Assembly: GCF_008065155.1 (NCBI RefSeq)
Contig: NZ_CP042819.1
Location: 2,906,001-2,970,000 of the forward strand
Direction: 5' to 3'
DNA length: 64,000 bases
Origin: Octadecabacter sp. SW4
Lineage (GTDB): Bacteria; Pseudomonadota; Alphaproteobacteria; Rhodobacterales; Rhodobacteraceae
Under the pieces are notes generated by a model. The model was not told where the DNA came from. It worked only from the letters and a program-made list of their open reading frames with translations, and ran no database searches. Shown here in pieces: positions 17,644 to 28,618 of this stretch. Made by a program: the position numbers and the translations under genes. Positions within the stretch are counted from its first letter, which is position 1; every line of letters starts with the position of its first letter.

Positions 17644-19520
17644 CTACCCTTTTTCATGAAAATAGTCATAGATACCCTGCGCCATGTTGTCGGAAATTCC
17701 GTTGACGGCCTTGAGATCGGCAAGACCGGCGCGCGACACGGCCTTGGCGCTCCCAAAATGGGCCAGTAACGCTCGTTTGCGGGTCGCCCCGACACCGGGC
17801 ACATCATCAAGCGGAGTCGCGCCAAATGCCTTGCTGCGTTTGGCACGGTGCGCGCCAATGGCAAAGCGGTGCGCCTCGTCCCGCAGACGCTGGACGAAAT
17901 ACAGGACCGGATCATTATGACGCAGGGCCATGATGCGTTTGCCGGTGCGGTGAAATTCCTCTTTGCCCGCATCACGATCAAGACCCTTGGCCACACCAAC
18001 CATCGGCACATCGCCGACGCCCAGTTCTGTCATGATCTCGCGCACCGCACTTACCTGCCCCGCACCGCCGTCGATCAACAACAAATCGGGCCAGGTGCCG
18101 GACTGCCGGTCGGGGTCTTCTTTCAGCAGGCGTTTGAAACGGCGCGTCAGCACCTCTTTCATCATGCCGAAATCATCGCCCGGAGTGATCCCTTCGCCTT
18201 TGATGTCAAACTTGCGGTATTGATTTTTCTCGAACCCGTCCGGCCCCGCGACAATCATCGCCCCGACCGCGTGGGATCCCTGAATATGGCTGTTGTCATA
18301 AACCTCGATCCGGCGGGGCGCGGCCATCAGATCAAACGCATCGGCCAGGCCTTGCAGCAATTTTCCCTGGGTGGCGGTTTCTGACATCTTGCGAGCAAGG
18401 CTTTCGCGGGCGTTGCGCGCGGCACCATAGACGATTTCAGCCTTTTCGCCGCGTTGAGGCACGATGATCTCAACCTTGCGCCTGGCCTTTTCCGACAGGG
18501 CGGCAGACATCAAATCCGTGTCGTCCAATCCATGCGACAGCAGCAACATACGTGGCGGTTCGCGATCAGAATAAAACTGCCCGACAAAGGCCTGCATGAC
18601 CTCGGCCAAATCCTCGTCACCGCTGATGCGCGGATAATAGTCGCGGTTACCCCAGTTTTGATTGGCGCGGATGAAGAACACCTGCACACAGGCCTGCCCG
18701 CCATCTGTATGCAGGGCGATGACATCGGCCTCGGGCACGCCTTGGGGGTTGATGCCCTGGGCGGTCTGCACCTGAGCCAGGGCGCGGATACGGTCGCGCA
18801 GGGCGGCGGCGCGCTCGAACTCCATCTCCTCGGATGCGGCGGCCATATCGGCGGCAAGCTGGGCCTGCATTTCAGTCGATTTACCATCAAGGAAGCGCTG
18901 TGCGTCCTTCACCAACTGGCCATAATCCTCTTGCGATATCTTGTCCGCACATGGGGCCGCGCAGCGCTTGATCTGATGCAACAGGCAAGGGCGCGTACGG
19001 CTTTCAAAATCGCTGTCCGTGCACGTGCGCAACAAAAAGGCGCGCTGCAACTGGTTCAGCGTCCGGTTCACCGCACCCGCACTGGCGAAGGGACCATAAT
19101 AATCACCCTTTTCCTTTTTCGCGCCGCGATGTTTCTTGATCTGGGGATAGGCGTGATCCCCCGTCACAAGGATATTGGGGAACGACTTGTCGTCGCGCAA
19201 CAGCACGTTGTATTTTGGCTTGAGTTGCTTGATCAGGTTCTGTTCCAGCAACAGCGCCTCGGTTTCGGTCACCGTGGTCAAGAACATCATCGCATGGGTT
19301 TCAGTGATCATGCGCTGGATGCGCTGGCTGTGTCCGGTCAGGCGCGCATAGTTGCTGACCCGCGCGCGCAGATTGCGCGCCTTGCCCACATACAAAACAC
19401 GACTTTCATGGTCGAGCATCCGGTACACCCCGGCGAGGAATCCAGCGTGCGCAGATAGGACTGAATCAGGGTATGGCCTGTCAGGACGTCCGGCGTTTCA
19501 CTGATCGTTTTGTCGCTCAT
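17644..19520 (-). CDS. uvrC: Excinuclease ABC subunit C, frameshifted as sequenced
   Basis: UvrC makes both incisions in nucleotide excision repair. The start [20 protein letters not shown] (19520) is in one frame up to LRTLDSSPG. The remaining 594 residues ([20 protein letters not shown] onward) are in another. Restoring one base in the C4 run (G4 on the coding strand) at 19428-19431 gives SPGVYRMLD. Visible are the GIY-YIG N-terminal nuclease, the UVR motif ([18 protein letters not shown]), the C-terminal RNase H-like endonuclease ([28 protein letters not shown]) and tandem HhH motifs. All domains are otherwise intact, so sequence error is likely. Confidence 0.93.
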
Positions 19521-19830
19521 GAGAGTGTTTCTGATTCTTACGTTGGGCTGCAACCATATCGCAGCGAGGGCAAGTGGAAACCTATCCACTTTCTGTGTGG
19601 ATAACTACGGGGGCAAAACTGTTTCGGCGAGAATTTTCCCTTGTTTAATTATGACTTCGTTACCTTGCCTATTTTTTGGGCACTATCATAACTATATGAT
19701 TCACAAGGATATTTTAAATGCGGCCTGACAAGAGACTGAAAACATTAAGCTTTTGTAAAGGTTTTACGACATACAGCGGCTCCGGTGCACAACTTGTCGC
19801 TGGGTCACTCAATCTCGGGCGACAAGGGGG
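19521..19830. other. Intergenic region with DnaA-box matches and an AT-rich stretch
   Basis: 310 bp with no convincing gene. It holds a perfect DnaA-box consensus (TGTGGATAA, 19596-19604), two looser ones near 19582-19590 (CTATCCACT) and 19831 (TTATCCGGA), and an AT-rich tract around 19640-19720. The uvrC promoter must lie here. A replication origin is not supported by the neighbours. Confidence 0.35.
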
Positions 19831-20579
19831 TTATCCGGAAAGGTGCTGTCCGCCGTCTACCGCCAGCATTTGCCCGGTGATCGCCGGTGAATCAAGGAAG
19901 TACCCAAGCGCACCGGTAATGTCAGTCAGTCCTACGCCCCGCTTCAGCAGGGTCTTGGACCGCTCTGCCTGAAACTGCGCCGTCGTCTGATGCGCGCCCT
20001 GCAATGTCGGCCCCGGCCCGATCGCGTTCACCCGCACGCGGGGGCCAGTGCCTGCGCCGTGGTCTGGGTCATGACCCAAAGGCCGGACTTGGCGATTGTA
20101 TAGCTGGCATAGTCGGGCCGCAGATTACGCACCCGCTGATCAATCATGTTGACGATCAGCGCCTGCGCGATGGGTTCACCATTCTCATCCGCAACAGCGT
20201 GGGGCGCTTGCGCGGCAAATTTCTGCGTCAAGACAAATGGCGCGCGCAGGTTCGATCCGATGTGGCGATTCCAGCTTTCCTGCGTTGCGGTTTCAATCGA
20301 GTCATCTTCAAAAATCGACGCGTTGTTGATCAGACAGGTCAGCGAACCACCCAAGACGCTGGCGGCAGCTTCAACAAGACCCGCTGTCGCATCTTCGTCC
20401 AGCAGATCAGCCTGCACTGCAGCGGCTTGCCGCCCATAGGCGCGAATTTCAGCAACCACGGCATCTGCGTCTTTCGCCGAGGTATGATAATGCACCGCAA
20501 CATCATAGCCACGCTCCGCAAGATAAAGCGCCATCGCCCGCCCAAGGCGCGCACCCGCACCTGTGACAAGCGCCCGCAT
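19831..20579 (-). CDS. Short-chain dehydrogenase (FolM/pteridine-reductase-like), frameshifted as sequenced
   Basis: About 249 residues once joined. The N-terminal part MRALVTGAGARLGRAMALYL has the cofactor motif TGAGARLG, the NNASIFEDD segment and YASYTIAKSGLW (YxxxK). The C-terminal part RVRVNAIGPGPTLQG onward is in another frame. Restoring one base in the run of five G (C on the coding strand) at 20040-20044 gives TTAQALAPRVRVNAIGPGPT. The ATG overlaps the antiporter stop by one base. The R-L-G cofactor variant and GPGPT suggest the dihydromonapterin/dihydrofolate reductase branch; the substrate is inferred. Confidence 0.82.
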
Positions 20580-21532
20580 CACAGCACCACCAACAGATAA
20601 GTGACGTAAAGCACGCTGAGCGCGATACCCCAGATGCGGTTGATATCCACCCGAAAGAAAACAAACGGGATCAGGATCAGCGAGGCGGCCAGCATCACCC
20701 ACAGATCAAAACGCAGGAACTGCGAATCCACGGTGATCGGGCCAACCAGCGACGCGATACCAATGATGCCCAAGAGGTTAAACATATTCGAGCCGATCAC
20801 GTTCCCAAGCGCCACATCTGCCTGACGGCGCAGGGCCGCCATCACGGTTGTCGCCAGTTCCGGCAGCGATGTGCCAACGGCCACCAGCGTCAGGCCAATC
20901 ACCGTTTCCGAAATACCGAAATCGCGCGCGATATTGGTGGACCCATGCACCAAGAGGTTCGCGCCCAGCGGCAAACCGATCAAACCCAGAACCAGATAGA
21001 ACATAATCTTGGCCCAGGGCAGATCAGGATCTGCGCCCTCCACATCTTCAAGATCATCCGCGGCGGCGCGATCGGCCCTGCGGTGGTTTTGCGCGGCGCG
21101 CGCCGCATGCGTCAGCATCGCCGTCAAGGCAGCCAACAGCACGATCCCGGCAACCCAATCGAAAACGCCGCGATACGCCAGCGCGATAAACAGGAATGAC
21201 GCGGCAATCATCTGCAAGTAGCTATTGCGGGTGTCACATTCGCTGGTGTGCATCACCGCCAGCAAGGCCGGCACACCCAAGACCAGCAGGATGTTTGCGG
21301 TATTCGATCCCACGACATTCCCAAGGGCCAGCCCCGGCACATCTTCAATGATCGCCTGGATCGAAATGAGCAACTCCGGTGCTGACGTGCCAAAGGCCAC
21401 AACCGTCAAGGAAACGATCAACGCAGGCACACCCAGCCGCAGAGACATGTTTACAGCCCCCTTCACGAGGCTGTCACCGGCAAGCAGAAGGATCACCAGC
21501 CCAAGGCCGGTATACACCCAGTCCATGATCAT
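20579..21532 (-). CDS. Calcium/sodium antiporter (CaCA family, YrbG-like)
   Basis: About 317 residues with ten membrane segments in two inverted repeats. Each repeat has an alpha motif: VVAFGTSAPELLISI with GNVVGSNTANILLVLG in the first, and LVAVGTSLPELATTV with GNVIGSNMFNLLGIIG in the second. These are the ion-binding Glu/Asn motifs of cation/Ca exchangers. The start at 21532 overlaps the upstream small gene by four bases, and the stop abuts the SDR start, so translation is coupled along the run. Confidence 0.93.
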   Translation of the reverse strand: MIMDWVYTGLGLVILLLAGDSLVKGAVNMSLRLGVPALIVSLTVVAFGTSAPELLISIQAIIEDVPGLALGNVVGSNTANILLVLGVPALLAVMHTSECDTRNSYLQMIAASFLFIALAYRGVFDWVAGIVLLAALTAMLTHAARAAQNHRRADRAAADDLEDVEGADPDLPWAKIMFYLVLGLIGLPLGANLLVHGSTNIARDFGISETVIGLTLVAVGTSLPELATTVMAALRRQADVALGNVIGSNMFNLLGIIGIASLVGPITVDSQFLRFDLWVMLAASLILIPFVFFRVDINRIWGIALSVLYVTYLLVVL

Positions 21533-21696
21533 TTGCGGCCCCTCCCGCAGGAACATGGTCCCTTGCCGATCCGGTAGCGTCCGCAGCCCTTGCATTTGGC
21601 CGCCGCCAGCCGTCCCTGCCCGGGAAACCTGATCTTGCCGAACATGGCTAACACAGCCATGCCAACCAGAAAGAGGCTGACGATCTTGAAAATCAC
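21529..21696 (-). CDS. Small one-helix membrane protein with a Cys-rich tail
   Basis: 55 residues starting at a GTG (V/M-IFKIVSLFLVGMAVLAMFG), two bases after the protease stop. One membrane helix is followed by a short zinc-ribbon-like tail, CKGCGRYRIGKGPCSC. I recall similar small proteins between an S49 protease and this antiporter in other Roseobacters; function unknown. Confidence 0.75.
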   Translation of the reverse strand: MIFKIVSLFLVGMAVLAMFGKIRFPGQGRLAAAKCKGCGRYRIGKGPCSCGRGRK

Positions 21697-21697
21697 G

Positions 21698-22492
21698 TCA
21701 CAGGCCAAACTGCGCAAAGGCCGCGCGTTCTTCGACCGAGGACAGGGTGTCGTCAATCAACTGCGCCCCGAAACGCGAAAACAACGACCGTCTTACACCA
21801 TAACGCCGCAGTTTCACCTTGTCGCCAAAGCGTTCCTTTAGGACCGGCACAAGATGACCGATCTGGTCGGCCAGACCTTGTTCAACGGCCTTGTCGCCCA
21901 CCCAGATTTCACCGGTAAAATGATCCGGGTTATCAACAAGCCGCGCGCCGCGCCGTAGTTTTACGTGATCAATGAAATAGACGTGCAGATCATCAAGCAG
22001 ACCTTTCAGGCGCTTCACGTCTGCGGGTTTTTCCGGCTTGAACGGGTCCATCATGCTTTTGGATTTCCCGGCCGTGTGCACACGCCGTTCGACACCAATT
22101 TTGTCAATCGCGCCAGTCAGCCCAAAACCCGCTGAAATCACGCCGATTGATCCAACGATTGATCCGCGGTCCACGAAAATCTCGTCAGCCGCCGTTGCCA
22201 GCCAATAGCCGCCCGACGCCGCGACATCCTCGACGAAGGCGAATACGGGGATGTCTTTTTCCATTGCCAGCCGCCGAATACGTGCGACGATCAGTGACGA
22301 TTGCACAGCCGACCCGCCGGGCGAGTTGATCTCAAGCGCGACGGCTGCGGGCTTGCCCCTGGCGAATGCTTTTTCAATCGCGGGCGCAAGGGTCGTATCG
22401 TTCAACCCACGCGGGCCAGTTGCGATTTGCCCCTGCAAGCGGATTACAGCCACGAAAGGCGGCGATTTCACGAATGGGATATAACGTTTCAT
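21698..22492 (-). CDS. S49 family serine peptidase (SppA-like)
   Basis: A 264-residue protein of the short SppA/SohB class. It has the ClpP-fold segment LEINSPGGSAVQSSLI, the catalytic Ser in VAASGGYWLATAADEI (near residue 109) and the likely general-base Lys in TAGKSKSMMDPF. No N-terminal membrane anchor is obvious, so it may be cytoplasmic or membrane associated. SppA proteins degrade signal-peptide remnants. It is the first gene of a four-gene coupled run ending with the SDR. Confidence 0.9.
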   Translation of the reverse strand: MKRYIPFVKSPPFVAVIRLQGQIATGPRGLNDTTLAPAIEKAFARGKPAAVALEINSPGGSAVQSSLIVARIRRLAMEKDIPVFAFVEDVAASGGYWLATAADEIFVDRGSIVGSIGVISAGFGLTGAIDKIGVERRVHTAGKSKSMMDPFKPEKPADVKRLKGLLDDLHVYFIDHVKLRRGARLVDNPDHFTGEIWVGDKAVEQGLADQIGHLVPVLKERFGDKVKLRRYGVRRSLFSRFGAQLIDDTLSSVEERAAFAQFGL

Positions 22493-22574
22493 AGGGCCTC
22501 ACTTAGGCGGTCACTCGCCCCGCGACAAGGGACGCAAGCCGCCCCACAATGCATATTCTTTGCCGTCCGGCGCG

Positions 22575-23336
22575 TCATTGGCGGATCCGCCAACCGGTGC
22601 GGAAAATCCACCAGATCACCGCCAGACACAGCGTTGTAAACAACCCGATCGCCCCAAGGCTCAGGCCGATCGAAACATCCGCCGTGCCAAAGAACGCCCA
22701 GCGAAATCCCGAAATCAGGTAGACGACCGGATTGAACATGGTGATGATCTGCCAGACCGGCGGCAGCATGCTGACCGAATAAAACGACCCCCCCAGAAAC
22801 ACGAGAGGGGTGATGATCAGCAGCGGGATCAGTTGCAACTGCTCAAAGTTCTGCGCCCAGATGCCGATGATAAAGCCCAGCAAGCTGAACGACAGGCAGG
22901 TCAGCACCAGAAACGCGATCATCGCGAAAGGGTGCGCGATGCTAAGATCGACAAACAAGAACGCCGTGCCAAGAATGATCAACCCGATGAACAAGGCCTT
23001 GGTCGCGGCCGCCCCAACATAGCCAATCGTGATCTCGAGAAAGTTCACCGGCGCAGACAACAGCTCATAGATGGTGCCGATGAATTTCGGGAAATAGATG
23101 CCAAATGAAGCGTTTGATGTGGCTTGGGTCATCACGCTCAGCATGATCAACCCGGGCACAATAAACGCGCCATAACTGATCCCTTCGACCTGATCAATCC
23201 GGCTGCCGATCGCTGCGCCGAACACGACGAAATACAAGGCAGTAGAAATCACAGGCGAAATGAAGCTTTGCATCAATGTGCGAAAAAATCGCGCCATTTC
23301 ATACACGTAGATAGATTTTACGGCCCGAAAGTTCAT
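22575..23336 (-). CDS. ABC-2 type transporter permease
   Basis: A 253-residue membrane protein with six hydrophobic helices in the ABC-2 arrangement, including the [16 protein letters not shown] segment near the C-terminus common to this family. It overlaps the ATPase gene upstream by four bases, so the two form an exporter. The closest general type is the YadH-like permease; the substrate is unknown. Confidence 0.92.
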   Translation of the reverse strand: MNFRAVKSIYVYEMARFFRTLMQSFISPVISTALYFVVFGAAIGSRIDQVEGISYGAFIVPGLIMLSVMTQATSNASFGIYFPKFIGTIYELLSAPVNFLEITIGYVGAAATKALFIGLIILGTAFLFVDLSIAHPFAMIAFLVLTCLSFSLLGFIIGIWAQNFEQLQLIPLLIITPLVFLGGSFYSVSMLPPVWQIITMFNPVVYLISGFRWAFFGTADVSIGLSLGAIGLFTTLCLAVIWWIFRTGWRIRQ

Positions 23337-24258
23337 GGCGCTTCCTTTACCAGACCAACAAAAATATCCTCGAGAGTACTTTGCTGCGTCTGCAAATCGA
23401 CCAGATGCAGCCCCGCCTTTTGCATGTCTTGCAACAGGGCGGTAATGCCCGTGCGTTCCTGAGAGGTATCATAGGCATAGATCAGGGTTTTCCCGCCGTC
23501 AGTCAGCTTTATCGCGTGTTTGGCCAGCGCGGCAGGCACCCCATCAAGCGGTTCGGTCAAATCAATGCGCAGGTGCTTTTGACCCATCCGCGCCATCAAG
23601 GCATCCTTGTCCTCGACCAACAGAATTTCACCTTTGTTGATCACGCCGATCCGGTCGGCAATCGCCTCGGCTTCCTCGATGTAATGGGTTGTGAGAATGA
23701 TCGTCACGCCGGTCTTCTTAAGCTCGGCGACAATCTCCCACATGTCCTTGCGCAGCTCCACATCGACGCCTGCCGTGGGTTCGTCCAGAAACAGGACGCG
23801 TGGTTCGTGCGACAGGGCCTTGGCGATCAAAACGCGGCGCTTCATCCCCCCGAAAGGGCCATGACCTTGCTGTCTTTCTTGTCCCATAGGGACAATTGGC
23901 GCAGCAATTTTTCGAGGTAGGCATCATCAGCCGCCTTGCCAAACAATCCGCGCGAAAACCGGACGGTGTTGATCACCTTTTCAAACGGTTCAAGGGTGAT
24001 TTCCTGCGGCACCAAACCGATCAGATTTCGCGCGCCCCGATAAGCAGTCAAGATATCGTGTCCGCCCACCGTGACGGTGCCGCTGGTTGGCCGCGTAATT
24101 CCGCAAATCGTGGATATCAACGTCGTCTTACCCGCGCCGTTGGGCCCAAGCAGCGCGATAATCTCGCCCTCAGTGATATCCAGGTCGACGGATTTCAGGG
24201 CTTCAAACCCGTTGTCATAGGTTTTCCTGAGGTTTCGCACCTCGACGATCGGCGGCAT
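23333..24258 (-). CDS. ABC transporter ATP-binding protein, frameshifted as sequenced
   Basis: About 309 residues when joined. The first part carries Walker A ([14 protein letters not shown]) and the Q-loop ([12 protein letters not shown]) and ends in the signature MALSGG. The second part continues with [11 protein letters not shown], Walker B ([13 protein letters not shown]) and the H-loop ([15 protein letters not shown]). The break lies exactly in the LSGGMKRR signature; one G restored in the six-base run at 23846-23851 repairs it. It pairs with the permease downstream (YadG/YadH-like). Confidence 0.9.
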
Positions 24259-24324
24259 ATGGGCACTTTCCTGCAGCTTTTGCGCGACCCTATCCGCCAG
24301 TCGGGCAGAGTTAAAGAGGCCGCG

Positions 24325-27300
24325 CTAGGCTGTGACGCCCGCACGATTGCGCCGCCGTTCCCCCAGCATCAACATCGCCGGCGTCACGACCAAAGTCAGC
24401 ACAGTAGCAATGACCAATCCGCCCGCGATTGCCGCTGACAATTCGGTCCACCACTGGGTCGAGGGGGCACCATAAACAATGTCGCGCGTAAAGAAGTTCA
24501 GGTTCAAACCGATCACCATTGGCATCAACCCCAAGGCCGTCGTCACCGAAGTCAGCACCACAGGCCGAAGACGCTGCGCACCCGTGCGCAAGGCCGCTTC
24601 GAGCGGCGACTGTCCCAGCTTTTTCAAATTGTTGTAGGTATCGATCAGGATGATGTTGTTGTTCACGACGATCCCGGCCAAGGCAATGACGCCCAAGCCT
24701 CCCATCACAATCCCGAACGGGCGGCCCGTTACGATCAGGCCCAGCAGCACGCCAGCGATTGAAAAGACAATCGCGCTCATCACGATAAACGCCTGATAAA
24801 AGTTGTTGAATTGCACCACAAGGATCACGAACATCAGGAAAACCGCCGATACAAATGCGCCAATCAGAAAGACCATGCTTTCTTGCTGGTCCTCGGCCTC
24901 GCCACCAAAACTATAGGCCACACCATCCGGCAGGTCGGCGTTTTCAAGGGCCGTGCGCAGCGCGATCACCTGATCATTGACCAGCAAACCTGGGGCCACA
25001 TTCGCCTCGATCGATGTGACGCGCTTTTCATCGACGCGGCGGATCACACCGGTGCGATCCGTGGGCGCAAAGGTCACAAAATTCGAGATCGGCACAAGGC
25101 CCGCCGCTGTCGGCACCCGCAAGCTGCCCAGCTCAGATAGCGACCGATCTTCGCGCGGGAAGCGCACGCGGATATCAAGCGCGCCGTCGGTGTCATCGGG
25201 GCGATAATCGGCCACCGTGATGCCTTGGGTCAGCAATTGCACGGCCTGTCCCAGCAGGCTGACGTCAGCCCCAAAGCGTGCAGCCTCGGCCCGGTTGACG
25301 ATAATGGATACCTCCACACCCGGAACGGGGCGCGTATCGGTCACATCTGTAAAGCCGCCAATCGTGTCCATCAGATCGCGGACCTGCCGCACCGCGTCTT
25401 GCTGCGCCTGCGGGTCGCGTCCAGTGATTTCCAAGTTGACGGGCTTGCCGCTGGACGGCCCACCGCTTTCAGTCTGAACCTGTATGTCAATTCCGGCGAT
25501 ATCGGTAACATCGGCCCGAATATCCTCGCCGATTTCAGCCGCCGTGCGGCGGGTATCCCAAGGTGTCAGTTCAAGTTGCAGCGTACCGATGGTTTCTTCG
25601 TCGCCCTGCCCCGCACTCATCATGGAACGGGCATAAATACTGGCGATTTCGTCGTAGCCCAACAGCCGGTCTTCGACGGCCCGCACCAACGCATCACGTT
25701 CAAAAATCGAAAAGTTGTCACGGGCGCGCACCTGAACCTGCATAAAGTCGGGTTCGACGGACGGGAAAAACGTAACCCCCTTGCCGAATTGGCCATAAAG
25801 GCCAAAGCCGCCCAGCAGCAGCGCCAGCGCCAGCAACAGCGTGGCCATCGGGCGCGTGATCGCCCATTCCAGCAGGCGCACATATCGGCCGGTAAAACCG
25901 CCCATGTCGCGCGGATCGCCGATTTCGGCAGCATGCAGCGCGGCTTTGGCGCCAGCAGATTGGGGTTGCCGCTTGCCGATCAAGCCGCCCACAACGGGAA
26001 TAAAGATCAGCGCCATAAAGAGTGATGCAAACAGGGTCAGGATCACGGTGATGGGCAGGAACTTCATAAATTCGCCGACCATGCCCGACCAGAACAAAAG
26101 CGGGAAAAATACGCTAAGCGTTGTCGCGGTGGAGGCGATGATCGGCCAGGCCATGCGCTTGGCGGCAAAGGAATACGCGTCTTTGGGTGCGGCGCCCTCT
26201 TGCAGTTTTCGGTCTGCCAGTTCGGTGGTGACAATCGCCCCATCCACCAGCATCCCGACAACCAGGATAAGGGAAAACAACACAACGATATTCATCGTGT
26301 AGCCCATCACCCAAAGGGCAATGACGCCAGCCAGAAACGCACCGGGAATGGCCAGCCCGACCAGAATCGCCGACCGTGTCCCAAGGGCCAGAACGATGAC
26401 GATCATCACTAAGATCACTGCGGCGATCACGTTCGCTTCAAGGTCACTTAGCAGGTCTTTGACCTGTTTGCTTTGGTCCTGCAGAAACGTGACTTTAACG
26501 TTTTCAGGCCAGTCTACCTGCATTTGGGCGACCAGCGCTTTGACCTCGGCGACAGTTTCGATGATGTTCGCCCCGGACCGTTTCGTAACCTCAAGCGCCA
26601 GGGCGGGTTGGCCGTTGATGCGCGCAAATGAATTTGGGTCTTCAAAGGCACGGCGCACCGTGGCGACATCGCCAAAGGTCACGACCGCATTGCCGCGCAC
26701 CTTGACGGGCATCGCCATCACATCCTCAAGCCCTTCGATCAACCCCGGCACCTTGAGAACAATACGCCCCGAACCGGTTTCAATCGCACCCGCGGCGATC
26801 AACCGGTTGTTGCGCTGGATTTGCCCGATAAGTTCGTCAAACGACAGATTGTAGGTCTCGAACACCGTCGGATCGATCAGCACCTCCAGAAACTCGGTGC
26901 GCGCGCCGCCGATGTCGGCCTCCAAAACCCCCGGCAAACCTTCGATTCCTTCCTGCAGGTCTTCGGCCAAAGCATTCAATGTGCGTTCGGGCACGGGCCC
27001 CGACAAGATCGCGGTGACAATCGGGAACAGGGCCGTGTTGATTTCTGTCACGGTCACGTCATAGGCGTCATCAGGCAGCTCGCCCTCGGCGCGGTCCACC
27101 GCCTCGCGGACCTTATCAAGCGCGAGTTGCGTATCAGAGCCGGCGCTGAATTCAAGCTGGAGACTGGCAAAGCCTTCGGCGGCATCCGACTTCAGACTGT
27201 CGAGACCGGCGATGGATGAAAACTCGGACTCAAGCGGGGCCAGCAGCAAGCGTTCGGCATCGCCGGGGCTAATCCCGTCCAGACCCGTCGAGACATAGAA

Positions 27301-27435
27301 CAGCGGCAGCGGGATTTCCGGCGTCGATTCCTTGGGGATAGAGATATAGGCATAGGCACCGACCGACATCACCATGATCAAAGCCATGACAACCACCCGC
27401 GAACGCGAAAAAGCTGCGTCAATGAGGGCGTTCAT
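24325..27435 (-). CDS. RND-family efflux pump, inner-membrane transporter
   Basis: A 1036-residue pump of AcrB/MexB-like length and layout: one N-terminal helix (VVMALIMVMSVGAYAYISIP), a large periplasmic loop, a helix bundle, a second loop and five final helices. The proton-relay Asp is visible in LVVGMLVDGAIVTTE (one Asp, where classic pumps have two), and the second-half VVNNNIILIDTYNN motif is present. The TGG-rich SGP/SGKPVNLEITG porter segments match the class often called MdtB-like or cation/multidrug. Its start overlaps the adaptor's stop (TGATG). Confidence 0.95.
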   Translation of the reverse strand: MNALIDAAFSRSRVVVMALIMVMSVGAYAYISIPKESTPEIPLPLFYVSTGLDGISPGDAERLLLAPLESEFSSIAGLDSLKSDAAEGFASLQLEFSAGSDTQLALDKVREAVDRAEGELPDDAYDVTVTEINTALFPIVTAILSGPVPERTLNALAEDLQEGIEGLPGVLEADIGGARTEFLEVLIDPTVFETYNLSFDELIGQIQRNNRLIAAGAIETGSGRIVLKVPGLIEGLEDVMAMPVKVRGNAVVTFGDVATVRRAFEDPNSFARINGQPALALEVTKRSGANIIETVAEVKALVAQMQVDWPENVKVTFLQDQSKQVKDLLSDLEANVIAAVILVMIVIVLALGTRSAILVGLAIPGAFLAGVIALWVMGYTMNIVVLFSLILVVGMLVDGAIVTTELADRKLQEGAAPKDAYSFAAKRMAWPIIASTATTLSVFFPLLFWSGMVGEFMKFLPITVILTLFASLFMALIFIPVVGGLIGKRQPQSAGAKAALHAAEIGDPRDMGGFTGRYVRLLEWAITRPMATLLLALALLLGGFGLYGQFGKGVTFFPSVEPDFMQVQVRARDNFSIFERDALVRAVEDRLLGYDEIASIYARSMMSAGQGDEETIGTLQLELTPWDTRRTAAEIGEDIRADVTDIAGIDIQVQTESGGPSSGKPVNLEITGRDPQAQQDAVRQVRDLMDTIGGFTDVTDTRPVPGVEVSIIVNRAEAARFGADVSLLGQAVQLLTQGITVADYRPDDTDGALDIRVRFPREDRSLSELGSLRVPTAAGLVPISNFVTFAPTDRTGVIRRVDEKRVTSIEANVAPGLLVNDQVIALRTALENADLPDGVAYSFGGEAEDQQESMVFLIGAFVSAVFLMFVILVVQFNNFYQAFIVMSAIVFSIAGVLLGLIVTGRPFGIVMGGLGVIALAGIVVNNNIILIDTYNNLKKLGQSPLEAALRTGAQRLRPVVLTSVTTALGLMPMVIGLNLNFFTRDIVYGAPSTQWWTELSAAIAGGLVIATVLTLVVTPAMLMLGERRRNRAGVTA

Positions 27436-28582
27436 CAGTTCATCTCCGCAGGACGCGGGGCTGCGACCTCGCCTTCGCTGACAAACCCCTGCCCCACCGT
27501 GATGACATCAACGCTGTCGGGCAGGCCCGTGACCCATACGCCGTCAATCTGCGCATCGACAACTTCGATCGGGAAAAACGCGACCGTCGCGTCACTGTCA
27601 ACGGTCTTGATCCCCAGATCACCCTGGGTATTCAAAGACACGATCGACGGCGGAAGGAAATGCGCCGTGACCGTCCCTGTGGGAATGACGACCTGGGCAG
27701 AAATACCCGATGGAATCGCGCCATCGGCGTTGTCGACTTCGATCTCGGCCAGAAATGTGCGCGTTTCCGCGGCCGCGGCCGATCCGACGAAGGTGACGAT
27801 ACCCTCGCGTTTTTCACCAGTGATAAATTCAACCGATGCCGGCTGTCCGACCTCAAGCAAGGTCAATGACTGCTGGGGCACCTGAATTTCGACAGTCAGG
27901 GGCGTGATATCAACCAGCCGCGCGACCTGTGTGCCAGCGCTGACATACTCTCCCACGTCAAGGTCAAGCGTTTCGATACGACCACCGAATGGCGCGGTGA
28001 TTTCAAGCGCGTTGGTATCCTGCTGCACCTCGATCACCTGTGCCTGCGCTGCCGCCAGTGCCGCCCGGGCTTGTGTTACGCGGTCATTGGTGGCGACCCC
28101 GCGATCCAAAAGCGCCGATGCATTGTCAAATTCACGTTGGGCCGTGGCAAGGTCTTGGGCAGCACGGTTCACCTCGGCTTGGTTCGCTGCTGGATCGAAA
28201 CGGGCGATGACATCACCGGCCGCAACGTCCTGCCCCTGCGCACCAGAACTTCGGCAATATCACCGGAGGTTTCCGCGACCAACCCGGTATCACGATCCGC
28301 GAGCGCCTGCCCTTCAGCGCGATAGAACTGCGTCACCTCCTCGGCCTGTGACATGGCAACAGCAACGGCCAAGGGCGCAGGATCCTCGCGCGTGAAGGTC
28401 GCCGTTTCGTCGTCAGAGGGCAGAACAAACCCGCTGCCCATCCAGCCAACGATGGCAATCACCAGGGCAAGGGCGATCCAAGTCGAGCGCGCCGCGCCCC
28501 TATCCGCTTCAAACCTAAGCGCGGTGTCTTGCGGCGCGGCGGCTGGCGTTTCGACCGGTGCCTTGTTGGCGGTGTTGGTCAT
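27435..28582 (-). CDS. RND efflux periplasmic adaptor (HlyD/MFP family), frameshifted as sequenced
   Basis: About 383 residues when joined. The N-terminus is cytoplasmic followed by one helix (STWIALALVIAIVGWMGSGF), then half a lipoyl-like motif (AETSGDIAEVLVRRG). The second frame supplies the coiled coil (AAQDLATAQREFDNASALL) and the second lipoyl half (NALEITAPFGGRIETLDLD). Restoring one base in the C4 run at 28233-28236 gives VLVRRGQDVAAGDVIARF. It links the RND pump to an outer-membrane channel, which is not in the window. Confidence 0.92.
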
Positions 28583-28618
28583 GATGCTGGTTCCTTGGCG
28601 ACCCAAAGGGCCAATGGG

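Noticed and set aside
19521..19830. Replication origin
   Set aside because: Only one perfect DnaA box, and neighbours (uvrC, SDR) are not those of known alphaproteobacterial origins.
10521..28582. Real pseudogenes in the housekeeping region
   Set aside because: Each break is a single base in a G/C run with both halves fully conserved; a sequence error is simpler.
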